In this document: positions 43,352-52,215 of the stretch, piece by piece
Numbering within the stretch: the first letter of the stretch is position 1
How the letters are laid out: every line of letters begins with the position of its first letter
Assembly: GCA_963701435.1 (NCBI GenBank)
Contig: CAVPAL010000023.1
Coordinates: 620,001 to 684,000, forward strand
Source: JAACFF01 sp963701435
GTDB taxonomy: Bacteria > Chloroflexota > Anaerolineae > Promineifilales > Promineifilaceae
Length of the DNA stretch: 64,000 bases
Direction of reading: 5' to 3'
Made by a program: the position numbers and the translations under genes
Notes under the pieces: generated by a model
Told to the model about the DNA's origin: nothing
The model's database searches: none
The model's input: only the letters and a program-made list of their open reading frames with translations

Positions 43352-45418
43352 ATGAAAGAGTACAAAACCGGTCAAATTCGTAATATTGCCCTTGTTTCAC
43401 ATAATGGAGCGGGCAAATCCACCCTGGTTGAACGTCTTCTGTTCGACACACAAAAATTAACACGCATGGGCAGCGTTCAGGCTGGCACTGCGGCCATGGA
43501 TTTTGAAGAAGAAGAAATTGAACGCAATAGCTCCGTCTCAACATCCATCGCGCCCATCGAATGGTCAAATCACAAGCTGAACTTACTGGATACACCTGGG
43601 TACCTGGATTTTATTGGCGAAGTCAACAGCGCCCTGAAGGTCACTGAAAGCGCTCTTGTCCTGGTTGAAGCCGTCGCCGGTGTAGAGGTTGGTACCGAGA
43701 TTGTTTGGCAAACCGCCAAACAAAACAACCGTCCACGTCTGCTGCTAATCAACAAAATGGATCGCGAAAACGTAAGCGTCAATCGTGTGATGGAAAGTGT
43801 CAGAACTAACCTGGACGGAAACTTTATCAAGCTGCAAATTCCAATTGGAGAAGGCCCTACCTTTGAAGGCGTCATCGATTTGATCAAAATGGAAGCTCGC
43901 CTGGGCGAAAACGCGGTTGTGGGACCAATTCCCGATGCGCTTGTCGATGAAGCAGAAGAGGCTCGTCTCGAATTAATCGAAGCGGCTGCTGAAGGCGACG
44001 ACGAATTAATGATGAAATTCTTCGATGACGAGGAACTCTCAGAGAAAGAAATCTACCGGGGGCTGGCCGGGGCTATGAATCAAGAGCTTTCAACGCCTGT
44101 CATCTTCAGCGCGCCAGAAAAGGGAATCGCGGTTGCGCCCCTGCTGGACACACTTGTCAACTTGCTCCCGGGACCAGATCAGTTGCAGTTTGAAGCCATC
44201 AATGCAGCCGGTGAAACTGTCACACTTGATGTTGATGATACCTCCCCACTTGCGGTTTTAATCTTTAAAACACGCGAAGATCCATATGGCAAAACCAGTT
44301 TCTTGCGTGTTTTCAGTGGCATCTTAGATTCGGATTCACGCGTGTGGGACGCAAATTTAGACAGCGAAGTGCGCGTAGGTTCATTACAAGTTGTTACCGG
44401 CAAAAATACAGAGCCGATCACTCGTTTGCACAGCGGAGATATTGGCAGCGTCGTCAAATTGGGCGACTCCAGCACCAACAATACTTTGTGCGATCGCGGA
44501 CACAAATTACAGGTGTTACCGATCGAGCAGCCCAACCCAATTGCATCGGTGGCAATCCATCCCGCTTCGCAATCTGATGTGGCCAAATTGAGTCAATCAT
44601 TGAGCCGTTTAACAGCCGAAGATCCCACCCTGACAGCACACACAGAAATTGCTACACGCCAAACGATACTTTCCGGTATGGGCACCACCCATCTTGACAT
44701 TGCTGTCAAGAAAGCAAAATCAAAATTTGGGGTCAATCTGGCAACAACAACCCCCAAGGTTCCGTATCGTGAAACAATCACAAAGACCAATTCTGCTGAA
44801 TATACCCATAAGAAACAAACCGGCGGCGCCGGGCAATATGCACGCGTCTTTTTACGGGTCGAATCTACCGACGACAACCTGGACTTTGAGTTTGGCTCCG
44901 AAATATTTGGCGGCTCTGTTTCAGCTCCTTTTGTGTCTGCAACTGAAAAGGGCTGTCGCCAGGCGCTTGAGGAAGGCGTTCTTGCGGGTTATCAGGTCGT
45001 AGGCGTCAAGGCGGTTATCTATGATGGTAAAGAGCATCCCGTTGACTCGAAGGAAATCGCTTTCCAGATTGCAGGGCGCGAAGGTTTCAAAAAAGCGGTA
45101 ATGGGCGCAGGCCCGGTGCTTTTGGAGCCGATTTATGAAGTCACCGTTACAGTTCCGGCTGATAATATGGGTGACATTTTAGGCGACCTGAATACGCGCC
45201 GCGCACGCGTGCTGGGTATGGACCAGGAAGGCACCAAAAGCATCGTTAAAGCGGAAGTTCCTCTAGCAGAAGTGCAGCGGTATGCTGCTGACCTGCGTTC
45301 AATGACCCAGGGACGGGGTTTGTTCAGTATGAAGTTCATCCATTACGGCCGTGTTCCCAGCCATATACAGGATGATCTCGTCGCGCGTTTGAAGCGGGAA
45401 GAGGAAGAAGAGAATTAG
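43352..45418 (+). CDS. elongation factor G-like translational GTPase (EF-G2 type)
   Basis: 688 residues from ATG 43352. The G1 motif is SHNGAGKST rather than the AHIDAGKTT of canonical EF-G, and G3/G4 are DTPGYLDF and NKMDREN. Domains II-V follow (EDPYGKTSFLRVFSG; TGGAGQYARVFLRVE; LEPIYEVTVTVPADNMGDIL; LRSMTQGRGLFSMKFIHYG). The variant G1 suggests a paralogue of FusA as found in many Chloroflexota, Actinobacteria and Firmicutes. No ribosomal operon (rpsL/rpsG/tuf) context, also pointing to the paralogue. Confidence 0.88.
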   Translation: MKEYKTGQIRNIALVSHNGAGKSTLVERLLFDTQKLTRMGSVQAGTAAMDFEEEEIERNSSVSTSIAPIEWSNHKLNLLDTPGYLDFIGEVNSALKVTESALVLVEAVAGVEVGTEIVWQTAKQNNRPRLLLINKMDRENVSVNRVMESVRTNLDGNFIKLQIPIGEGPTFEGVIDLIKMEARLGENAVVGPIPDALVDEAEEARLELIEAAAEGDDELMMKFFDDEELSEKEIYRGLAGAMNQELSTPVIFSAPEKGIAVAPLLDTLVNLLPGPDQLQFEAINAAGETVTLDVDDTSPLAVLIFKTREDPYGKTSFLRVFSGILDSDSRVWDANLDSEVRVGSLQVVTGKNTEPITRLHSGDIGSVVKLGDSSTNNTLCDRGHKLQVLPIEQPNPIASVAIHPASQSDVAKLSQSLSRLTAEDPTLTAHTEIATRQTILSGMGTTHLDIAVKKAKSKFGVNLATTTPKVPYRETITKTNSAEYTHKKQTGGAGQYARVFLRVESTDDNLDFEFGSEIFGGSVSAPFVSATEKGCRQALEEGVLAGYQVVGVKAVIYDGKEHPVDSKEIAFQIAGREGFKKAVMGAGPVLLEPIYEVTVTVPADNMGDILGDLNTRRARVLGMDQEGTKSIVKAEVPLAEVQRYAADLRSMTQGRGLFSMKFIHYGRVPSHIQDDLVARLKREEEEEN

Positions 45419-45460
45419 CTGATCAAATTGTGCCAGCAGTTGATTTAGTCTGATTTAAAA

Positions 45461-45500
45461 AAGGGCAATTCTTTCACAGAATTGCCTATTTTGTTTGTTT
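45461..45500. terminator. rho-independent terminator after the EF-G-like gene
   Basis: The stem GGCAATTCT / AGAATTGCC (45464-45472, 45478-45486) has a 5-base loop and is followed by TATTTTGTTTGTTT. A-rich sequence on the other side makes it potentially bidirectional, also serving the leftward Fur gene. Confidence 0.8.
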
Positions 45501-45542
45501 CTTATTGGACACTGGCGTTTTTTTATTTACCTGCGGAGATCT

Positions 45543-45600
45543 GTCAGGTTTTGTGATCAATTTGCTCACATTCCACTCGAAGTAGAAACCTGACCGGTCT
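45543..45600. repeat. imperfect palindrome of the GTCAGGTTT/AAACCTGAC type
   Basis: GTCAGGTTT (45543-45551) and AAACCTGAC (45586-45594) pair across about 34 bases, and GGTCTTGAAT follows. The same words occur in the palindrome at 10391-10432, indicating a dispersed repeat. Confidence 0.5.
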
Positions 45601-45623
45601 TGAATTCGCCGGACTCCAGCTTC

Positions 45624-46058
45624 TTATTCAACGACCTGGCAGTCAATACATCTGCCATGGAACTCCAGTAGATGGCTTTGAATCTCAAATTCAAAGCGTT
45701 GGCTGAGCGTCTGGCCCAACTCTTCAACGGCGCACTCATCAAACTCGATCACCTGGCCACATCGATTACATATCATATGATGGTGACCCCCCTCATGCAT
45801 CAGAATATAATGGGCGGCGCCGGTTCCCTGATAGATAGGGCGCATTAATCCTAAATCACAAAGCAGTTCCAGCGTGCGATAGACCGTCATGCGGCCAACG
45901 TGTGGCGCATCCTGATGGACCAACTGCGCCAGTTCATCCGCTGTAATGTGCCCCCCTACGGCAACAAGTCTTTGGATGATGGCGCTGCGCGCATTGGTGA
46001 GGCGGTAACCATTTTCCAGCAAAATCGCATTATATTGATCAATGGAATTACTCATCAT
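45624..46058 (-). CDS. Fur-family metal-responsive repressor
   Basis: 144 residues with a winged-helix N-terminus (RLTNARSAIIQRLVAVGGHITADEL; GRMTVYRTLELLCDLGLM), the metal-binding HEGGHHHMICNRCGQVIEF and a second CxxC (CIDC) forming the structural zinc site. Position next to zinc/manganese ABC transporter genes and a Fur-type box upstream of them suggests Zur-like control of metal import. It lies 9 bases downstream of the permease, so the operon encodes its own regulator. Confidence 0.9.
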   Translation of the reverse strand: MMSNSIDQYNAILLENGYRLTNARSAIIQRLVAVGGHITADELAQLVHQDAPHVGRMTVYRTLELLCDLGLMRPIYQGTGAAHYILMHEGGHHHMICNRCGQVIEFDECAVEELGQTLSQRFEFEIQSHLLEFHGRCIDCQVVE

Positions 46059-46067
46059 TCACTACTA

Positions 46068-46901
46068 TCAGGCAAAACGCCAGATAAGCCCTCTTCCGGG
46101 CGCAAAAAGAAAGACCAAACTGAAAATCAGCGTGGCGACTAACACAACGGCCGCTCCCGAAGCAATGTTTAAATAGAAAGAAATATATAAACCGGCTACG
46201 CCGGAAAAAGCGCCAATCAAGGCCGCTGTGCCCATCATGGTGGGCAAACGCCGCGTCAAAAGAGAAGCGGTGGCTGCGGGAGTCACAAACATGGCCAGCA
46301 TGAGCGCAATTCCGACCACTTGTAAAGCAACCACAATCGTGACCGCAATTAGAATCAAGAGCAGATAGCGCAAAAACGTGGTTGGCAGGCGCAGCGTGAC
46401 GGCCAGGTTGAGATCAAAAGAGATGACTAAAAATTCTTTGTAAAACATGAACACGGTCAGCAGGACAATTGCGCCCAATACGGCCGATATCCATAAATCT
46501 GTCGCGCTAACGCCCAACAAATTGCCAAATAGAAAATGGGCCAGGTCGAGTGTATAACTGCCGGAAGCGGACAACAAGGCCACACCCAGCGCAAATAAAC
46601 CTGCAAAAACCACGCCAATCGCCGTATCTTCCTTCAACACGCCATTGTCCGTGAGCAGGCCAATACCCAGCGCCGTAAGAATCCCAAAAATCAACGCTCC
46701 TACAGCAAGCGGCCAGCCAATTAGGAAGGCAATTACCACACCGGGCAAAATAGTATGTGCAAGCGCGTCTCCAAAGAAAGCCATGCCGCGCAAAACCACA
46801 TAAGCGCCCAATACGGAGCAGACAATGCCGACAATCACGGCAGCCGCCAGCGCACGACTAATAAAACCAAATTGCAGCGGGTCAAGCAGCCAATCAAGCA
46901 T
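46068..46901 (-). CDS. zinc/manganese ABC transporter permease (ZnuB/MntB-like)
   Basis: 277 residues with about eight hydrophobic segments; FLGDALAHTILPGVVIAFLIG and QVVGIALMLAMFVTPAATASLL are family signatures. The start shares TAATG with the end of the ATPase gene (translational coupling). It forms the channel for divalent metal import. The substrate-binding lipoprotein gene is not in the window. Confidence 0.92.
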   Translation of the reverse strand: MLDWLLDPLQFGFISRALAAAVIVGIVCSVLGAYVVLRGMAFFGDALAHTILPGVVIAFLIGWPLAVGALIFGILTALGIGLLTDNGVLKEDTAIGVVFAGLFALGVALLSASGSYTLDLAHFLFGNLLGVSATDLWISAVLGAIVLLTVFMFYKEFLVISFDLNLAVTLRLPTTFLRYLLLILIAVTIVVALQVVGIALMLAMFVTPAATASLLTRRLPTMMGTAALIGAFSGVAGLYISFYLNIASGAAVVLVATLIFSLVFLFAPGRGLIWRFA

Positions 46902-47755
46902 TACTCACCATGATCACAATAGGTGTCGGCCAGGAATATAGAATCGTCCGTTTCGATACGGTGCATATGACCGCCATACGCGCTCAGCAGGTTGTCAGAG
47001 GTGAGTACGGCCGTTCCCGGACCAAAAGCCACAATCCGCCGATTCAACAGCATGACCCGATCAAACCGTTCAGCCGCCATATTCAAATCATGGGTCGCCA
47101 CTAACACCGTCACTCCATCCGGGCGTAGGCTGTCCAGCACCTCAAAAATGGCATCCTGGCTGGGAATATCCAGCCCGGATAAAGGTTCATCCAGCAGCAG
47201 CAGTTCTGCTTGCTGCGCCAGCGCGCGCGCAATAAAAATGCGCTGCTGCTGCCCGCCCGAAAGCTCTCCAATTTGTTTTTTTGCCAGATGAGATGCATTC
47301 ACGCGTTCCAAACTGCGGCGAACCTGCTTCCAATCATTGCGGCGTGGCCAACGGAACATACCAATCTGCCCCACGCGCCCCATCATCACCACATCCTCAA
47401 CCGTCACCGGAAAGGACCAATCAATCTGGCTGCGCTGCGGCACATAACCAATGCAAATATGACCGGATGGCCCATGGCCAAATACACGCACCTGTCCCTG
47501 ACCCGGCTTGAGCGTACCGACAATTAATTTGAGCAGCGTGCTTTTTCCCGCCCCATTGGGACCAACAATCGCGATCTGTTCACCTACTCCGGCCTGAAAA
47601 GAAATATCTTCGAGCGCATATTGAGATTGTCGCGTCGTCGTGACCCCATTTGCGCCGGAAGCATAGGCCACAAAGACATGCGTCATTTCTAGCGTAGAGG
47701 TGTTAGGTTCATGGCTTACGCCACGGTAAGCCACTTTGCGTACAAATTCACTCAT
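46901..47755 (-). CDS. zinc/manganese ABC transporter ATPase (ZnuC/MntA-like)
   Basis: 284 residues. Walker A GPNGAGKSTLLK, Q-loop YVPQRSQIDWSFPVTVED (metal-ABC type), signature LSGGQQQR, Walker B LLLLDEPLSGLD and the switch His of ATHDLN are all present. The first 25 residues are unusual and a downstream Met (in EMTHVF) may be the true start. First gene of the metal transport operon behind a Fur-type operator. Confidence 0.92.
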   Translation of the reverse strand: MSEFVRKVAYRGVSHEPNTSTLEMTHVFVAYASGANGVTTTRQSQYALEDISFQAGVGEQIAIVGPNGAGKSTLLKLIVGTLKPGQGQVRVFGHGPSGHICIGYVPQRSQIDWSFPVTVEDVVMMGRVGQIGMFRWPRRNDWKQVRRSLERVNASHLAKKQIGELSGGQQQRIFIARALAQQAELLLLDEPLSGLDIPSQDAIFEVLDSLRPDGVTVLVATHDLNMAAERFDRVMLLNRRIVAFGPGTAVLTSDNLLSAYGGHMHRIETDDSIFLADTYCDHGE

Positions 47756-47767
47756 TTAACAATGCCT

Positions 47768-47788
47768 AATTGATATTTCGTATCAATT
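47768..47788. promoter_or_regulatory. Fur/Zur-type operator
   Basis: AATTGATA-TTTCG-TATCAATT is a perfect 8-5-8 palindrome lying 13 bases upstream of the metal ABC ATPase start. AT-rich 19-21 bp palindromes of this kind bind Fur-family repressors. The regulator encoded at the end of the same operon is the likely ligand, giving metal-repressed autoregulation. Confidence 0.65.
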
Positions 47789-47809
47789 ATATGTCGTTTT
47801 GCAGCGGGG

Positions 47810-47944
47810 TCAATTTAGACCTCGCCCCAACCACCAGCCGTCGCCGGGATGGGCTTTGCGAATATAAATTGACAAAAACTGCACATCCGCATAACAGCGC
47901 TCATACAGATCATGGAGATTGACCGTCCCTTTGACATAGGGCGG
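47810..47944 (-). pseudogene. C-terminal fragment of a deiodinase-like redoxin gene
   Basis: The minus strand reads PYVKGTVNLHDLYERCYADV then QFLSIYIRKAHPGDGWWLGR and a stop at 47810. The ELYxRYxxxVxFLxxYIREAHPxDGW pattern is that of thyroxine-deiodinase-like thioredoxin-fold proteins. A stop lies immediately before the segment in this frame and the redox Cys/Sec region and the usual C-terminal part are absent. Treated as a relic between the metal transporter and HAD genes. Confidence 0.55.
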
Positions 47945-47955
47945 TCAGGTAAAAC

Positions 47956-47973
47956 TGTCACAAACGTGTGACA
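47956..47973. promoter_or_regulatory. palindromic operator-like site upstream of HAD gene
   Basis: TGTCAC-AAACGT-GTGACA is a perfect 6-6-6 inverted repeat about 50 bases upstream of the HAD phosphatase start. It could bind a dimeric regulator of the Crp or GntR type. Regulator unknown. Confidence 0.4.
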
Positions 47974-48021
47974 TTGCTCAGATATTGGCGCATTTTACCA
48001 AAAATTGGGATATTTATTTTT

Positions 48022-48657
48022 ATGAACCAACGCTTACCCAAGCATCTACAAGCCTTGTTATTTGACTTCGACGGCACATTGCTGGACTCTTTTAGCGCCC
48101 ATTACAAAGCGTATGCTGCCACGTTTGCCCATTTTGGGATTGAAATCACCCCAGACGAGTTGATCCGCAATTATTCTCCCGACTGGTTCCAGGTTTACCG
48201 CGCCTTTGGCATCCCGGAAACACAATGGGCGCAGGCAGACAGCATCTGGCTGGCAGCCGCGGCGCGCGAGGAACCGCTGCTGTTTCCCGGTGCGCACACA
48301 GGTTTACAGCAACTGCACACACGCTATCAATTGGGTCTGGTAACGGCCGGATCAAAAGATCGCGTACTGCGTGACCTCAACAAAACCAACATTGCGGAGT
48401 TTTTTCAGGTCATCATCACCGGCGATGATGTGACTCAAACCAAACCTGCTCCGGAAGGTTTGCTGCAAGCATTAAACCATCTTCAGGTAGACGCCAAATC
48501 GGCGCTGTATGTGGGGGATACGGCCGTTGACCATGCCGCCGCACAAGCCGCGGGACTCTTTTATGTGGGCATCGCCGGCCCATTCCATGACGCAGCGGAG
48601 CCGTATCTGGAAGTTCAAAATTTGGCGGAACTCATGTCGTTGTTGGGTCATTCATAA
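48022..48657 (+). CDS. HAD-superfamily phosphatase (phosphoglycolate phosphatase-like)
   Basis: 211 residues from ATG 48022; an earlier frame start at 47968 overlaps the operator palindrome. Motif I is LLFDFDGTLLDS, motif II VTAGSKD, motif III TKPAPEGLL and motif IV YVGDTAVDHAAA. The four-helix cap after motif I places it with subclass I phosphatases such as Gph and beta-phosphoglucomutase. A phosphoglycolate or pyrophosphate substrate is possible but not proven. Confidence 0.85.
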   Translation: MNQRLPKHLQALLFDFDGTLLDSFSAHYKAYAATFAHFGIEITPDELIRNYSPDWFQVYRAFGIPETQWAQADSIWLAAAAREEPLLFPGAHTGLQQLHTRYQLGLVTAGSKDRVLRDLNKTNIAEFFQVIITGDDVTQTKPAPEGLLQALNHLQVDAKSALYVGDTAVDHAAAQAAGLFYVGIAGPFHDAAEPYLEVQNLAELMSLLGHS

Positions 48658-48847
48658 CAAGACACTTTGTGGCGGGGGATAACCAAGTTCGTAAGAAACG
48701 GCCGTTACCATCAATGACAATGTCAGGCGTCACAAATCATGTTAAAATTCAATCTGTAAACCGGCAAATAAGTTGGTATACACACAAATCTGCAGAAATT
48801 TCGCACCTTTGCACCACGCCCCATACATCCCTGATCAGGAGACAAAT

Positions 48848-51800
48848 ATGAGTAACGATTTCATTTTCCGTGGGTCTGTCGACGACCTTGACCCGGAACT
48901 ACAAAACCTGCTTGACCTGGAAGACAAACGCCAGGATTCAACCATCATTCTCATCGCCTCAGAAAGCGCCTCACCCGACGCAGTGCGCGCCGCCATGAGC
49001 AGCAGCTTCGGCAATGTGTACGCCGAAGGGTATCCGCGCGAATCCTCACGCCAGATGACTGAAGACGAGATTATGGACGTCGAGATGGAACTGGCGCGCT
49101 ACCGGCGCCACGGCGACCCGCGCTATTACAAAGGCGTCGAATATGCGGATGTTTTAGAAGCCCTCACCCGCCGCCGCGCCGCCGAACTCTTTGCAGCCAA
49201 CGGCGTCAATCCCGACAAACTCTACGTCAACGTCCAGCCGCTCAGCGGCGCGCCGGCCAACAGCGCCGTTTACACCGCCCTTCTGAATCCGGGCGACACA
49301 ATTATGGGGCTGAACCTGAATGACGGCGGGCATCTCTCGCACGGCACGCGCATCAATCGGTCCGGCAAACATTACGTCGGCGTTCCCTATTTTGTCGATC
49401 CGGAAACGGAGCTGCTCGATTATGACGCCATCGAAAAGCAGGCGCTTGAAGTCAAACCCCAAATCATCGTGGCCGGATTTTCCGCCTATCCGATGATCGT
49501 TGATTGGCAGCGCTTCCGCGAAATTGCAGACAAAGTGGGCGCTTATCTATTAGCCGACATCGCCCACATCTCCGGCCTGGTTGCTTCCGGCGTACACCCC
49601 AGCCCGATTGGCGTCGCCGATGTCATTACAACAACCACACACAAAAGCCTGTGCGGGCCGCGCGGCGCAATGATTATGACCCACCGACGCGACCTGTCAT
49701 CTAAATTGGATCGCGCCGTTTTCCCCGGCGAACAAGGCGGCCCCCATCTGAACACTATGGCGGCTCTGGCCGTGGCGCTCAAGTTAGCCCAAACGGAACA
49801 GTTCACCGAACTACAACGCCGCATCGTACACAATGCGCGGCGGCTGGCGGAGCAATTGCAGGCGCGCGGGCTGCGTGTTGTCGGGGGCGGCTCCGAAAAC
49901 CATTTGCTTCTGGTTGATACCAAAAGCGTCAGCCACAACGACGTTGAACTTTCCGGCGACATGGCTGCACGTATTTTGGATGTCGCCGGTATCGTACTCA
50001 ATCGCAACACAATCCCCGGCGACAAAGGCGCACTCAACCCCACCGGTCTGCGGATTGGAACAGTCTGGATTAGCCAGCTTGGTTTTGGCGACGCCGAAGT
50101 GGATTTGGTGGCGGAAGCTATTGCAACCGTGCTGCAAGGCTGCAAACCATACCTCTACATGGCGCCGGGCGGCAAAAGTGAGCGGCGCGCAAAAGTAAAT
50201 TATGACGCCCTGCTGCGCGGACGCGCCATCGTACGCCAACTGCGCGGGATTAAAGAACCCAAACCGGCCGGACAATTTATCCAGGTGCGCGGACCTGAAG
50301 CGGCCGATTTTCTGGACCAGGCGCTGGCAAGTGACGTGTTGGCTCTGGCGGATGAGACGGCCGCTGCTACCCATTTATTTGGCGCCAATCTAAATCTGCT
50401 GGGGGTGATTTATCGCCAAAATGCAAACAGCTTTTATCTTCGTTTCAGCACGAGCGCCGACGCCCAGGCGGCAGCCGAATGGCTGACTGCACTCTCAGAT
50501 GGCTTTGTCGATTTTGGCGATCTCTATGCCAAATGCGCCGGACCGGTGACGGTCAAAAACCTGCCCAAATCTCTGGCGGATGCGATTTTGAGCGTTGGTG
50601 ATGTCCTCGACAATCTCGCAGGCGCATTTAGCAAAGCCTTAAAAAGGGATGATGACCAACCTGAACCGGAAACGGCCGTTACGCCCACAAAACCATTCTT
50701 TATCGGCTGCGAACAATTTACAGAAGGTGAACCGCTGCCCGCTTTTAGCTGGGAAGAACCCGCTGACCCGCCGCTAAAGCGCACGACTTTATTTGAAACG
50801 CATAAAGCGCTCGGCGGGCGCGTCATTCCTTTTGCCGGCTATGAGATGCCGGTCTGGTACACTTCTGTCAGTGAAGAACACGCCGCCGTGCGCGAAACGG
50901 CCGGTTTGTTTGACGCCACCCATATGGGCGTCTTTGAAGCCAGCGGCCCCCACGTGCAAGATTTTCTACAAATCGTCACCACCAACGACATTTCAACCCT
51001 CTCTGTGGGTGAATCCCACTACACTTATTTTCTGCTCCCGGACGGCAGCGTGATTGATGATTTGATGGTGTACCGGCGCGGGCCAGAACAATATATGCTG
51101 GTCGTCAACGCTTCCAATAATGACAAAGATTGGGCCTGGCTCAATGCGGTCAATGATGGCGCGGTGATGGTGGATGAGAAACGGCCGTTTGCCCATGTTC
51201 AGCATCCTGTCACCCTGCGCGACCTGCGTGATCCTGCCAATGGCGACGACTGTCGGGTAGATATGCCGCTGCAAGGCCCAAAGGCGCGCGACGTTCTGCT
51301 GGCAATTTGTGATGATGCCGCGCTGGCGGCGCGCATCAAGCGCCTGCCGTGGGCCGGACTAACTGAAGGCAATTTGGGCGGCTTCGAGGTAATCATTTCA
51401 CGGACCGGCTATACCGGCGAGCGCATCGCCTATGAAATATTTGTGCATCCTGAACAGGCGCCCGCTTTGTGGAATAAACTGCTGGATGCGGGCGCTCCTT
51501 TAGGCATCAAACCATGTGGCTTAGCCGCTCGTGACAGCACGCGCACCGAAGCAGGGCTGCCGTTGTACGGCCACGAATTGGCCGGCGACCTGGCGCTTAA
51601 TCCCGCCGACGCCGGATTTGGCAGCTATGTCAAGCTTTGGAAACCTTTCTTTGTGGGCCGGGACGCATTCATAACCCATGAACAGGAACGGGAAATGCAA
51701 ATTGTCCGTTTCCGCATGAACGAAAAAGCGGTGCGCCGCCCTGAAACAGGCGATCCGGTCATGGACAAACGCGGACGCGTCATTGGCAGCGTCACAAGCT

Positions 51801-52003
51801 GCGCCATTGATAGCGAAGGGTATTTATTGGGGCTGGCGCTGGTTCCGCGCGAAATGCGCTGGTCAGGCACGCCACTGTTCATTTACCAGCTTGGCGGCGG
51901 CAGCCGCTCCCTGCGCGTACCGGGCGAAATCAAAGCCGGCGCACGGATGCCGATGCCGGATGGCGCCACGGTGCTGACCCGCTTCCCGCGCCGTAATAAA
52001 TAA
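48848..52003 (+). CDS. serine hydroxymethyltransferase-aminomethyltransferase (GlyA-GcvT) fusion
   Basis: 1051 residues from ATG 48848 (AGGAGA upstream). Residues 1-460 are SHMT: IILIASESASPDAVRAAMSS, HLSHGT, and VITTTTHKSLCGPRGAMI with the PLP lysine. Residues about 470-640 (IQVRGPEAADFLDQALASDV) look like a partial GcvT-type folate barrel. Residues about 670-1050 are a full GcvT (FETHKALGGRVIPFAGYEMP; LFDATHMGVFEASGP; GLAARDSTRTEAGLPLYGHE). Together these join glycine/serine interconversion with the T-step of glycine cleavage, both producing methylene-THF. No gcvH or gcvP is in the window. A strong terminator follows. Confidence 0.92.
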   Translation: MSNDFIFRGSVDDLDPELQNLLDLEDKRQDSTIILIASESASPDAVRAAMSSSFGNVYAEGYPRESSRQMTEDEIMDVEMELARYRRHGDPRYYKGVEYADVLEALTRRRAAELFAANGVNPDKLYVNVQPLSGAPANSAVYTALLNPGDTIMGLNLNDGGHLSHGTRINRSGKHYVGVPYFVDPETELLDYDAIEKQALEVKPQIIVAGFSAYPMIVDWQRFREIADKVGAYLLADIAHISGLVASGVHPSPIGVADVITTTTHKSLCGPRGAMIMTHRRDLSSKLDRAVFPGEQGGPHLNTMAALAVALKLAQTEQFTELQRRIVHNARRLAEQLQARGLRVVGGGSENHLLLVDTKSVSHNDVELSGDMAARILDVAGIVLNRNTIPGDKGALNPTGLRIGTVWISQLGFGDAEVDLVAEAIATVLQGCKPYLYMAPGGKSERRAKVNYDALLRGRAIVRQLRGIKEPKPAGQFIQVRGPEAADFLDQALASDVLALADETAAATHLFGANLNLLGVIYRQNANSFYLRFSTSADAQAAAEWLTALSDGFVDFGDLYAKCAGPVTVKNLPKSLADAILSVGDVLDNLAGAFSKALKRDDDQPEPETAVTPTKPFFIGCEQFTEGEPLPAFSWEEPADPPLKRTTLFETHKALGGRVIPFAGYEMPVWYTSVSEEHAAVRETAGLFDATHMGVFEASGPHVQDFLQIVTTNDISTLSVGESHYTYFLLPDGSVIDDLMVYRRGPEQYMLVVNASNNDKDWAWLNAVNDGAVMVDEKRPFAHVQHPVTLRDLRDPANGDDCRVDMPLQGPKARDVLLAICDDAALAARIKRLPWAGLTEGNLGGFEVIISRTGYTGERIAYEIFVHPEQAPALWNKLLDAGAPLGIKPCGLAARDSTRTEAGLPLYGHELAGDLALNPADAGFGSYVKLWKPFFVGRDAFITHEQEREMQIVRFRMNEKAVRRPETGDPVMDKRGRVIGSVTSCAIDSEGYLLGLALVPREMRWSGTPLFIYQLGGGSRSLRVPGEIKAGARMPMPDGATVLTRFPRRNK

Positions 52004-52040
52004 AAACGTTAGAAGAAGCGGGTAAGGCAAGTGGATATGC

Positions 52041-52078
52041 AAAACGGATAGGCGAATTCGTCTATCCGTTTTTTTCTT
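52041..52078 (+). terminator. rho-independent terminator after the GlyA-GcvT fusion
   Basis: AAAACGGATAG and CTATCCGTTTT pair around a 10-base loop (inner GCGAATTCGT extends it), followed by a T-run. Strong and well placed, 38 bases after the stop. Confidence 0.9.
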
Positions 52079-52094
52079 TATCCTCTCTTGCCTT

Positions 52095-52215
52095 CCGTTA
52101 GGTAAACCACAGATAGTTTTCAAAAATAAAAAACCTTGGCAAACTGTGGTTTCCTTGAGGAATTCACAAAAACTTCTGCTGACTTTTATGCGAAAAGTTT
52201 TTGTGAATTACCTAA
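52095..52215. repeat. double-hairpin intergenic repeat, copy 1
   Basis: Two adjacent stems: GGTAAACCACAG with CTGTGGTTTCC, and GAATTCACAAAAACTT with AAGTTTTTGTGAATTACC. The junction CTTGAGGAATTC and end AATTACCTAAA also occur in the copy at 54355-54485, where the stem sequences differ but pair equally. It lies between convergent genes. Confidence 0.6.
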
